From: Pseudomonas jinjuensis
GTDB lineage: Bacteria > Pseudomonadota > Gammaproteobacteria > Pseudomonadales > Pseudomonadaceae
Direction: 5' to 3'
Length of the DNA stretch: 64,000 nucleotides
NCBI RefSeq assembly: GCF_900103845.1
Contig: NZ_FNIJ01000013.1
Coordinates: 1-64,000 of the forward strand
Below, piece after piece: positions 19,851 through 27,187 of this stretch (positions are counted from its first letter, which is position 1; each line of letters starts with the position of its first letter). A program made the position numbers and the translations under genes. The notes beneath the pieces were generated by a model, which saw nothing but the letters and a program-made list of their open reading frames with translations, was not told the origin of the DNA and made no database searches.

Positions 19851-21911
19851 TCAGAAGTCCTTGCACAGCCTCAAGGCGTCATAGATCGCCGCATGCGTAT
19901 TGCGCTGGGCCACGCAGTCGCCGATGCGGAACAGCAGGTAGCCGTCACCGCTCTCCGCCAGGCACGGCTGCGGCTTGATCGCGAACAGCGCCTCGACGTC
20001 GATCTGGCCCTTGTTGCGCGAGCCCTGCTTGAGCGCGTAGTAGAGCGTCTCGTCCGGACGCACGCCGTTCTCCACGACGACCTGGTCGACCACCCGCTCT
20101 TCCTTGGCGCCGGTGTATTCGTTCTCCAGCACCGCCACCAGCTTGTCGCCCTCGCGGTAGACCTTCTCCAGCGCGAGGTCGCCGGTCATGATCACTTCCT
20201 TCGGGTACATGCTGCGGTAGTAGGTCGGGAAGGTCGTGCCGCCGATGGCCACGCCCGGCTTGATGTCGTCGGTGACGATCTCCACCTGGGCGCCCTTGTC
20301 GGCGAGGAAGTCCGCCACCGACATGCCGCTGAACTCGCAGATGGTGTCGTAGACCAGCACGTTCTTGCCCGGCGCGACCTTGCCGTCGAGCACGTCCCAG
20401 CTGCTGACCACCAGCCCGTCGGCGGCGCCCCAGTGGTCGTTCTGTTCGAGGAACGGATGGCCGCCGTTGGCCAGCACCACGACGTCCGGGCGCAGGTCGA
20501 GGATGGTTTCCGGGTCGGCCGCGGTGCCCAGGCGCAGATCGACGCCGAGGCGGGCGATCTCCAGCTGGTACCAGCGGGTGATGCCGGCAATCTGGTCGCG
20601 CTGCGGCGCCTTCGAAGCGGTGGTGATCTGCCCGCCGAGCTGGTCCTTCTTCTCGAACAGGGTCACGTCGTGGCCGCGCTCTGCCGCTACCCGCGCGGCT
20701 TCCATGCCGGCAGGCCCGCCGCCGACCACCACCACCTTGCGCTTCGGCCCGGTGGATTTCTCGATGATGTGCGGCACGCCCATGTACTCGCGGGAGGTCG
20801 CGGCGTTCTGGATGCAGAGGACGTCGAGGCCCTGGTACTGGCGGTCGATGCAGTAGTTGGCGCCGACGCACTGCTTGATCTGGTCGACCTGGCCCATCTT
20901 GATCTTGGCGATCAGGTGCGGGTCGGCGATGTGCGCGCGGGTCATGCCGACCATGTCCACGTAGCCGCCTTCGAGGATGCGGGTGGCCTGGTTCGGGTCC
21001 TTGATGTTCTGCGCGTGCAGCACCGGCACGTTGACCACTTCCTTGATGCCGGCCGCCAGGTGCAGGAACGGCTCCGGCGGATAGGTCATGTTCGGGATGA
21101 CGTTGGCCAGGGTGTTGTGGGTGTCGCAACCGGAACCGACCACGCCGATGAAGTCGATCATGCCGGTGTCGCTGTAGTACTTGGCGATCTGCTTCATGTC
21201 CTCGTGGGACAGGCCGTCCGGGTGGAATTCGTCGCCGCAGATGCGCATGCCGACGCAGAAGTCGTCACCGACTTCCTTGCGCACGGCCTTGAGCACTTCC
21301 AGGCCGAACTTCATGCGGCCCTCGAAGCTGCCGCCCCACTCGTCGGTCCGCTTGTTGACGCGCGGGCTCCAGAACTGGTCGATCATGTGCTGGTGCACGG
21401 CGGACAGCTCGACGCCGTCCAGCCCGCCTTCCTTCGCCCGACGCGCAGCCTGGGCGAAGTTGCCGATCACGCGCCAGATCTCTTCCGGCTCGATGGTCTT
21501 GCAGGTGGCGCGGTGCACGGGCTCGCGGATGCCGGACGGCGACATCAGGGTCGGCCAGTTGAAGCCGTCCCAGCGCGAGCGGCGGCCCATGTGGGTAATC
21601 TGGATCATGATCTTGGCGCCGTGCTTGTGCATGGCGTCGGCAAGATTCTGGAAGTGCGGGATGATGCGGTCGGTGGACAGGTTCACCGAGCTCCACCATT
21701 CCTGCGGGCTGTCGATGGCGACCACGGAGGAACCGCCGCAGATGGCCAGGCCGATGCCGCCCTTGGCCTTCTCCTCGTAGTACTTCACGTAACGCTCGGT
21801 GGTCATGCCGCCATCGGTGGCATAGACCTCGGCGTGGGCGGTGGAGAGTACGCGGTTGCGGATGGTCAGCTTGCCGATCTGGATCGGCTGGAACATTGCT
21901 TCGAAGGCCAT
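19851..21911 (-). CDS. dgcA: dimethylglycine demethylase subunit DgcA
   Basis: DgcA is the flavin-containing catalytic subunit that demethylates dimethylglycine to sarcosine. The 686-residue protein combines an N-terminal old-yellow-enzyme TIM barrel (GKLTIRNRVLSTAHAEVYA, ITHMGRRSRWDGFNWP, AVHQHMIDQFWSPRVNKRTDEWGG) with a Cys cluster for an Fe-S centre (CVGANYCIDRQYQGLDVLC). A C-terminal pyridine-nucleotide-disulfide-type FAD domain follows (VVVVGGGPAGMEAARVAAERG). This matches the trimethylamine/dimethylamine dehydrogenase architecture. It corresponds to PA5398. Confidence 0.95.
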   Translation of the reverse strand: MAFEAMFQPIQIGKLTIRNRVLSTAHAEVYATDGGMTTERYVKYYEEKAKGGIGLAICGGSSVVAIDSPQEWWSSVNLSTDRIIPHFQNLADAMHKHGAKIMIQITHMGRRSRWDGFNWPTLMSPSGIREPVHRATCKTIEPEEIWRVIGNFAQAARRAKEGGLDGVELSAVHQHMIDQFWSPRVNKRTDEWGGSFEGRMKFGLEVLKAVRKEVGDDFCVGMRICGDEFHPDGLSHEDMKQIAKYYSDTGMIDFIGVVGSGCDTHNTLANVIPNMTYPPEPFLHLAAGIKEVVNVPVLHAQNIKDPNQATRILEGGYVDMVGMTRAHIADPHLIAKIKMGQVDQIKQCVGANYCIDRQYQGLDVLCIQNAATSREYMGVPHIIEKSTGPKRKVVVVGGGPAGMEAARVAAERGHDVTLFEKKDQLGGQITTASKAPQRDQIAGITRWYQLEIARLGVDLRLGTAADPETILDLRPDVVVLANGGHPFLEQNDHWGAADGLVVSSWDVLDGKVAPGKNVLVYDTICEFSGMSVADFLADKGAQVEIVTDDIKPGVAIGGTTFPTYYRSMYPKEVIMTGDLALEKVYREGDKLVAVLENEYTGAKEERVVDQVVVENGVRPDETLYYALKQGSRNKGQIDVEALFAIKPQPCLAESGDGYLLFRIGDCVAQRNTHAAIYDALRLCKDF

Positions 21912-21943
21912 TGCGGCATCCTCACGGAATCACTTTTATTGTT

Positions 21944-21990
21944 GTAGGCGCGGCCCGTGGCCGCGATTCGCGGGCATGGCCCGCTCCTAC
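21944..21990. repeat. REP element(s)
   Basis: GTAGGCGCGGCCCGTGGCCGCGA followed by TCGCGGGCATGGCCCGCTCC, read as two facing REP variants, separate dgcA from the upstream gene. Confidence 0.7.
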
Positions 21991-22521
21991 TCAGATCGGT
22001 TTGACGATGAACAGGCCGTCGTCGTGGCCTTCTTCCGCGCCGCTGTACACCTGCTCGGCGACGGTGCGGATGTCGCTGCCGCGGGCCTGGAGAATCTGGT
22101 CCATGGCGCCGGCGAACCAGCCGGTGAACATGTAGTCGACCTTGCGATTGACCTTGCCGTAGACGTACACGAACGCGGAGTGCTTCAGGCGGACCTGGCA
22201 GGTGCCCTTGTCGAGGTCGATCTGCTCGATCTCGAACAGGCCCCAGCCGCGCTGCGACAGGCGCTTCATGTAGTGCTCGAACACCTCGACGCCGACCAGG
22301 CCATGGCATTCGGCTTCCTTCTCGCACCAGTGCCAGGCGGACTTGTAGCCGGCCTTGTAGAGGATCGCCGCATAGCGCTCGGCGCCGATCTCTTCCTCGA
22401 TCCCGATGTGGTTGTTGACGAAGAAATGCCGCGGCACGTAGAGCATCGGCAGGGCATCGGTGGTCCAGACACCGGTTTCGCTGTCGACTTCGATGGGCAG
22501 TTCGGGTGCATGCTTGGCCAT
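21991..22521 (-). CDS. conserved protein of the dimethylglycine cluster (DUF5943/V4R-like)
   Basis: This 176-residue soluble protein has no signal peptide. It carries a His/Trp/Cys-rich segment (AGYKSAWHWCEKEAECHGL) and a C-terminal FVYVYGKVNRKVDYMFTGWFAGAMDQIL region reminiscent of the 4-vinyl-reductase (V4R) fold. The domain name is from memory. It lies between the dipeptidase and dgcA in the same orientation, as PA5397 does in PAO1, so a role in dimethylglycine use is inferred from context only. The start at 22521 (MAKHAPELPI) was preferred to the longer frame, which runs into the dipeptidase end. Confidence 0.75.
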   Translation of the reverse strand: MAKHAPELPIEVDSETGVWTTDALPMLYVPRHFFVNNHIGIEEEIGAERYAAILYKAGYKSAWHWCEKEAECHGLVGVEVFEHYMKRLSQRGWGLFEIEQIDLDKGTCQVRLKHSAFVYVYGKVNRKVDYMFTGWFAGAMDQILQARGSDIRTVAEQVYSGAEEGHDDGLFIVKPI

Positions 22522-22591
22522 GGTGGGATTCCCGGGATTCGGTGGGTTGTTATTGGTTTGGTTGGCGGGTTGCACCCGCCAGGCGCTGGGG

Positions 22592-23569
22592 TCACTCGCC
22601 CCAGACGTCCTTGAGGACACGAACCCAGTTCTCGCCCATCACCTTGCGCACCACGCGCTCGGGCATGCCGCGCTTGAGCAGGGTTTCGGTGAGGTTGGGG
22701 AATTCGCCGACGGTGCGGATGCCCAGCGGGTTGACGATCTTGCCGAAGTTGGTCAGGCGGCGGGCGTAACCCTTGTCGTGGGTCAGCCACTCGAAGAAGT
22801 CCTTGCCGTGGCCCTGGGTGAAGTCGGTGCCGATGCCGATGGCGTCCTCGCCGACGATGTTCATCACGTACTCGATGGCTTCGGCATAGTCGTCGATGGT
22901 CGAGTCGATGCCCTTGGCGAGGAAGGGCGCGAACATGGTCACGCCGACGAAGCCGCCGTGGTCGGCGATGAACTTCAGTTCCTCGTCGGACTTGTTGCGC
23001 GGGTGTTCCTTCAGGCCGGACGGCAGGCAGTGGGAGTAGCAGACCGGCCTCGATGATTCGAGGATGACTTCCTCGGAGGTCTTGCTGCCGACGTGGGACA
23101 GGTCGCACATGACGCCGACGCGGTTCATCTCGGCGACGATCTCGCGACCGAAGCCGGAGAGCCCGCCGTCGCGCTCGTAGCAGCCGGTGCCGACCAGGTT
23201 CTGGGTGTTGTAGCACATCTGCACGATGCCCACGCCGAGCTGCTTGAACACCTCGACGTAGCCGATCTGGTCCTCGAACGCGTGGGCGTTCTGGAAGCCG
23301 TAGAGGATGCCGGTCTTGCCCTGCTCCTTGGCCTTGCGGATGTCGGCGGTGGTGCGCACCGGGATCACCAGGTCGCTGTTGTCGCGGATCAGCTTGTTGC
23401 TGGCGGTGATGTTGTTCACCGTGGCCTGGAAGCCTTCCCACACCGACACGGTGCAGTTCGCCGCGGTCAGGCCGCCCTTGCGCATGTCTTCGAACAGTTC
23501 GCGATTCCACTTGGCGATGATCAGACCGTCGATGACGATGCTGTCGGCGTGCAGTTCTGCTGGGCTCAT
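22592..23569 (-). CDS. membrane dipeptidase-like protein, M19 family
   Basis: This 325-residue protein belongs to the M19 renal dipeptidase family of amidohydrolase-fold enzymes. Metal-ligand motifs are modified or present as IVIDGLII (the usual HxD appears as DGL), the mid-protein CDLSHVGSKT His, and CYSHCLPSGLKEHPRNKSDE. The altered first motif suggests the metal site differs from classical dipeptidases. It corresponds to PA5396, which stands at the head of the dgc cluster. Its substrate in betaine catabolism is not known. Confidence 0.82.
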   Translation of the reverse strand: MSPAELHADSIVIDGLIIAKWNRELFEDMRKGGLTAANCTVSVWEGFQATVNNITASNKLIRDNSDLVIPVRTTADIRKAKEQGKTGILYGFQNAHAFEDQIGYVEVFKQLGVGIVQMCYNTQNLVGTGCYERDGGLSGFGREIVAEMNRVGVMCDLSHVGSKTSEEVILESSRPVCYSHCLPSGLKEHPRNKSDEELKFIADHGGFVGVTMFAPFLAKGIDSTIDDYAEAIEYVMNIVGEDAIGIGTDFTQGHGKDFFEWLTHDKGYARRLTNFGKIVNPLGIRTVGEFPNLTETLLKRGMPERVVRKVMGENWVRVLKDVWGE

Positions 23570-23767
23570 CTGGCATACCCCTTCTTCAGGCTGGGCGCGC
23601 CGGTCTGGTGCCGACGCTTTGAGCCAGAATATCCCCGGGGCGACAGGCGACCCGCTTCGAAAACGACCAGGGTCGTACCGAAAGCGTCAACGGGGCGACG
23701 TGGGCGACAGCGTTTGCGTCGTGGGCGGATACGGGCGGGCGGACGCGGGAGCGCGGGGCGAAAAGAA

Positions 23768-23838
23768 TCGCGGGCATGGCCCGCTCCTACAGGTCCGGCA
23801 CCGGGCTTTCCTTGTAGGAGCGGGCCATGCCCGCGACC
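23768..23838. repeat. REP pair, GCGGGCATGGCCCGC variant
   Basis: A right-facing TCGCGGGCATGGCCCGCTCC and a left-facing AGCGGGCCATGCCCGCGA pair. Together with the next REPIN it fills most of the 480-bp gap 23570-24049, in which I see no gene. Confidence 0.8.
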
Positions 23839-23932
23839 GGATGTAATGCGGACGCAGGAGCGTCCAGGGATGCATTCCCACGCGGGAGCGTGGGAACGAT
23901 GGAAAGGTGATACGTGAATGCGGCACGAACCT

Positions 23933-24023
23933 GTAGGAGCCAGCTTGCTGGCGATCAGCCGCGCTTGCCCGCCGACACCGTGGCACGAACGAAACCGTGG
24001 ATCGTCAGCAAGCTGGCTCCTAC
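23933..24023. repeat. REPIN
   Basis: Paired REPs with ends GTAGGAGCCAGCTTGCTGGC and CAGCAAGCTGGCTCCTAC lie downstream of the 28-residue gene. Confidence 0.85.
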
Positions 24024-24049
24024 AAAAAGCGCCAACGCCGGCGGCGAAG

Positions 24050-24136
24050 TCAGCGCCCGCGCCAGCAGGCGACGAGGTTCCACGCCACCAGGGCGGTGAC
24101 GAATGCCGAACTGCCGTAGAAGAGCAGGCTGTCCAT
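24050..24136 (-). CDS. 28-residue membrane microprotein downstream of gbcA
   Basis: A short frame starts with ATG at 24136, six bases after a perfect GGAGG. It encodes MDSLLFYGSSAF and then a hydrophobic stretch TALVAWNLVACW ending in RGR, so it reads as a single transmembrane helix with a positive C-terminus. It lies 52 bp after gbcA in the same orientation and could be translated from the gbcA transcript. Partnering with the membrane-linked electron transfer of GbcAB or DgcAB is speculation. Confidence 0.6.
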   Translation of the reverse strand: MDSLLFYGSSAFVTALVAWNLVACWRGR

Positions 24137-24188
24137 GCGGGTTCCTCCTCGGAAAAGGGAACGCCCCCATGCAGGGGGCGTTGGGGGG

Positions 24189-25478
24189 TTACTCGCCGGA
24201 AACCTTGCGCACGTGGGCGGACTCCTCGCCCAGGTTGTTCAGCAGGCGCTCGCTGTACCAGTCGAGGAAGTTGATCACGCCGAACTCGTAGGTCTTCGAG
24301 TACGGGCCCGGCTGGTAGGCGGTGGAGTTGATCCCGCGTTGGTTTTCCTCGGCCAGGCGGCGGTCCTGGTCGTTGGTGGCGTCCCACACCTCGCGCAGGC
24401 GCGCCACGTCGTAGTCGACGCCTTCCACCGCATCCTTGTGCACCAGCCACCTGGTGGTGACCACGGTTTCCTGCGCGCTGATCGGCCACACGGTGAAGAC
24501 GATCATGTGGTCGCCCATGCAGTGGTTCCACGAGTGCGGCAGGTGGAGGATGCGCATGGAGCCGAGGTCCGGGTTCTTGATGCGGCCCATCAGCTTCTTG
24601 CTGCCCTGCTTGCCGTCCATGGTCATGGACACGGTGCCCTGCAGCAGCGGCATGCGCACGATACGGTTGCGCAGGCCGAAGCTGGCGTGGGCGTAGGGGA
24701 TCTTCTCCTCGTCCCAGGCCTTGGTGCAGGCGGCGACCTGGTCCTTGAACGCCTGGCTGGCGCGCGGGTCGGTGACGTCGTCCCACTCCAGCAGGGTGTT
24801 CAGCAGTTCCGGGTGCGAACCGTTGCAGTGGTAGCACTCGCGGTTGTTTTCCAGCACCAGCTTCCAGTTGGCCTTCTCGCGCAGGGTGGTCTGCACCGCG
24901 ACCTTGGCGTTCTCCATGTCGTACGGCTCCATGTAGTGCTCGAGCGTACGCAGGAAGTCGTCGATGGCCGGCGGGTTCTCGGCCAGCGAGATGAAGATGT
25001 AGCCGCCGGCGGTCTTCACGTTCACCGGTTTCAGGCTGTAGTCCTTCATGTCGAAGTCGTCGCCCATCTCGGTGCCGGCGAACAGCAGTCGGCCGTCCAG
25101 CTCGTAGGTCCACTGGTGGTAGGGGCAGACCAGCTTGGCGACCTTGCCCTTGTCGCTCACGCAGAGGCGCGAACCGCGGTGGCGGCAGACGTTGTGGAAG
25201 GCGTGGATCTTGCCCTCGGCGCCGCGCAGGACGATGACCGGGTTGTCGCCGATCTGCACGGTGAGGAAGTTGCCCTTGGCGGGGATTTCGCAGGTCATGC
25301 CGGCGATCAGCCATTCCTTCAGGAAGATCTCCTGCATGTCGATCTGGAACAGGCGCTCGTCGTTGTAGAACGGCTGGGGCAGCGAGAAGGAATGGTCGCG
25401 GGTACGCAGCATCTCGGCGGTGGCCTTGCGGGCCGGTTCAAGGGGATCGCCAAGACTCAGGGTAGAAGTGACATCCAT
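24189..25478 (-). CDS. gbcA: glycine betaine monooxygenase, oxygenase subunit
   Basis: GbcA is the Rieske-type oxygenase that, with GbcB, demethylates glycine betaine to dimethylglycine, releasing formaldehyde. The 429-residue protein has the Rieske [2Fe-2S] ligands Cys98-x-His100 and Cys118-x2-His121 (CRHRG and CPYHQW). The mononuclear iron site lies in NNRECYHCNGSHPEL, followed by the catalytic C-terminal domain. The start at 25478 gives the usual length; the frame remains open upstream into the divergent promoter region. It is transcribed away from gbcB. Confidence 0.95.
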   Translation of the reverse strand: MDVTSTLSLGDPLEPARKATAEMLRTRDHSFSLPQPFYNDERLFQIDMQEIFLKEWLIAGMTCEIPAKGNFLTVQIGDNPVIVLRGAEGKIHAFHNVCRHRGSRLCVSDKGKVAKLVCPYHQWTYELDGRLLFAGTEMGDDFDMKDYSLKPVNVKTAGGYIFISLAENPPAIDDFLRTLEHYMEPYDMENAKVAVQTTLREKANWKLVLENNRECYHCNGSHPELLNTLLEWDDVTDPRASQAFKDQVAACTKAWDEEKIPYAHASFGLRNRIVRMPLLQGTVSMTMDGKQGSKKLMGRIKNPDLGSMRILHLPHSWNHCMGDHMIVFTVWPISAQETVVTTRWLVHKDAVEGVDYDVARLREVWDATNDQDRRLAEENQRGINSTAYQPGPYSKTYEFGVINFLDWYSERLLNNLGEESAHVRKVSGE

Positions 25479-25606
25479 CGGTAAGTCCTCGTGCCGCAGC
25501 CGCGGGCTGCCGGCGAATTGAAGTGGCTGATACGGTGTGCCACGCAGGGCAGGGCGGCGTGCCGAGGCGCCGTCGTTATGCAGTCTTCTTGTTTCGGCTG
25601 GGAACC

Positions 25607-25669
25607 AGTTTGCGGCCGTGCCGGGCGACGGCCTTGCCCACGGGCGACATGCCGGCAACAGTTGGCGAC
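25607..25669 (-). promoter_or_regulatory. weak GbdR-type box upstream of gbcA
   Basis: On the minus strand GTCGCC occurs three times with first bases at 25669, 25648 and 25629, spaced 21 and 19 bp. The middle copy reads GTCGCC-CGTG-GGCAAG, and 36 bp from its first base is CAAACT, a poor match to the YRCAAT seen at the better sites. It is a degenerate member of the box described at 25716. Confidence 0.4.
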
Positions 25670-25695
25670 GCTCCAGGGCACATGGGGCGCGGCAG

Positions 25696-25757
25696 GTCGC
25701 GATAAGCATGTAGATGTCGCAGGCAGGTAAATGAGCGCACGCGGGTGTGCGCACAAT
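25696..25757 (+). promoter_or_regulatory. GbdR-type box and -10 element for gbcB
   Basis: GTCGCA-GGCA-GGTAAA begins at 25716, and the -10-like CACAAT begins at 25752, an offset of 36 bp. A second GTCGC lies exactly 20 bp upstream (25696), giving the direct-repeat spacing expected of an AraC-family site. The box overlaps where a -35 would be, which suits class II activation. The implied leader is about 125 bases. Confidence 0.6.
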
Positions 25758-25888
25758 CGGTTCCATGCAGGCATGCCGCCGAATCATCGGGTTCCTGCGT
25801 TCGCGGTGATGACGAGTCCCCGGGCGGCGTGGCCTACCCTACAAGAAAGAAGGCCGGCATCCGGCCAGCGTGCGCGGAGAAGAAGACC

Positions 25889-26992
25889 ATGGCGAGCAAC
25901 TTCCTGAACCCGGTGAATACCCAGACCTGGAGCAACGGCCGCCATATGGTGCGCTGCGTCAAGGCGATCCAGGAAACCTCGGATGTGCGCACCTTCTGCT
26001 TCGCGGCCGACCAGCCGCTGATGTTCTTCTTCAAGCCCGGACAGTTCGTCACCCTGGAACTGGAGATCGATGGCGAGCCGATCATGCGCTCCTACACCAT
26101 CTCCAGCTCGCCCTCGGTGCCCTACTCCTTCTCCCTGACCATCAAGCGCGTGCCGGGCGGCAAGGTTTCCAACTGGATCCACGACAACCTCAAGGAAGGC
26201 GACCAGCTGGCGGTGCACGGCCCGGTCGGGCGCTTCAACGCCATCGACTTCCCGGCGGACAAGGTGCTCTACCTCTCCGGCGGCGTCGGCATCACCCCGG
26301 TGATGTCCATGGCGCGCTGGTTCTTCGATACCAACGGCGAGGTGGACATGGTGTTCGTGCACAGCGCGCGCACGCCGAAGGACATCATCTATCACCGCGA
26401 GCTGCGCCACATGGCCTCGCGGATTGCCAACTTCAAGCTGCACCTGGTCTGCGAGAAGTACGAGATCGGCGAGACCTGGTCCGGCTATCGCGGCTACCTG
26501 AGCAAGCCGATGCTCGACCTGATGGCCCCGGACTTCATGGAGCGCGAGATCTTCTGCTGCGGCCCGACGCCCTACATGAGCGCGGTGAAGCGCCTGCTGG
26601 AAGCGGTCGGCTTCGACATGCAGCGCTACCACGAGGAAGCCTTCGGCCCGACGCCGCCGGAAATCCGCGAGGAAGTGCGCGACCAGGCCGCCGAAGCCGC
26701 CGCCCAGGCTGCCGAAGTGGCCGCCGGCGACCTGCACGAGGTGATGTTCAGCGAAACCGGCAAGAGCGTCCGCGTCGCCCCCGGCGAAACCGTGCATACC
26801 GCCGCCGCCAAGGTCGGCCTGCACATTCCCAAGGCCTGCGGCATGGGCATCTGCGGCACCTGCAAGGTGATGAAGCGCTCCGGCGAGGTGGAGATGGAGC
26901 ACAACGGCGGCATCACCGACGAAGACCTGGCCGAGGGCTACATCCTGTCGTGCTGCAGCGTGCCGAAAGGGGATGTGGTGATCGAGTATTGA
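25889..26992 (+). CDS. gbcB: glycine betaine monooxygenase, reductase subunit
   Basis: GbcB passes electrons from NAD(P)H to GbcA. The 367-residue protein has an N-terminal flavin domain (MRSYTISSSPS binds the flavin), an NAD-binding domain (YLSGGVGITPVMSMARW and FCCGPTPYMSAVK), an Ala/Glu linker (about residues 265-285) and a C-terminal plant-type ferredoxin domain with ligands CGMGICGTC plus the later C in LSCCSV. The order flavin-NAD-ferredoxin is typical of this family. The start at 25889 (MASNFLNPVN) follows a GGAGAAGAAG leader. Confidence 0.95.
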   Translation: MASNFLNPVNTQTWSNGRHMVRCVKAIQETSDVRTFCFAADQPLMFFFKPGQFVTLELEIDGEPIMRSYTISSSPSVPYSFSLTIKRVPGGKVSNWIHDNLKEGDQLAVHGPVGRFNAIDFPADKVLYLSGGVGITPVMSMARWFFDTNGEVDMVFVHSARTPKDIIYHRELRHMASRIANFKLHLVCEKYEIGETWSGYRGYLSKPMLDLMAPDFMEREIFCCGPTPYMSAVKRLLEAVGFDMQRYHEEAFGPTPPEIREEVRDQAAEAAAQAAEVAAGDLHEVMFSETGKSVRVAPGETVHTAAAKVGLHIPKACGMGICGTCKVMKRSGEVEMEHNGGITDEDLAEGYILSCCSVPKGDVVIEY

Positions 26993-27021
26993 TTGCCGCG
27001 TCAGGACGCGAGCCTGAGGCC

Positions 27022-27082
27022 GTAGGATGGGTTGAGCTTGCGATACCCATCGATGGGAATCGCTTCGCTCGTCCCATCCTAC
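27022..27082. repeat. dispersed inverted repeat, GTAGGATGGGT family
   Basis: GTAGGATGGGTTGAGCTTGC on the left and GCTTCGCTCGTCCCATCCTAC, split in the middle, on the right form a long imperfect hairpin after gbcB. Confidence 0.75.
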
Positions 27083-27090
27083 GGTCTACC

Positions 27091-27155
27091 GTAAGAGCGG
27101 GCCATGCCCGCGAAATGCCGGCGCCGCCGATGTCGCGGGCATGGCCCGCTCCTAC
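27091..27155. repeat. REP pair, GCGGGCATGGCCCGC variant
   Basis: AGCGGGCCATGCCCGCGA and TCGCGGGCATGGCCCGCTCC face each other between the convergent gbcB and EF-G-like genes. Confidence 0.8.
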
Positions 27156-27187
27156 AAAAGCCCGCCCCTTCCGCCTCCAACGCCCAC

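Noticed and set aside
23570..23760. Possible GbdR-type box upstream of the dipeptidase gene, where several GTCGCC motifs occur on the minus strand
   Set aside because: None has the YAAA half or a YRCAAT hexamer at the 36-bp offset; the repeats may reflect composition only.
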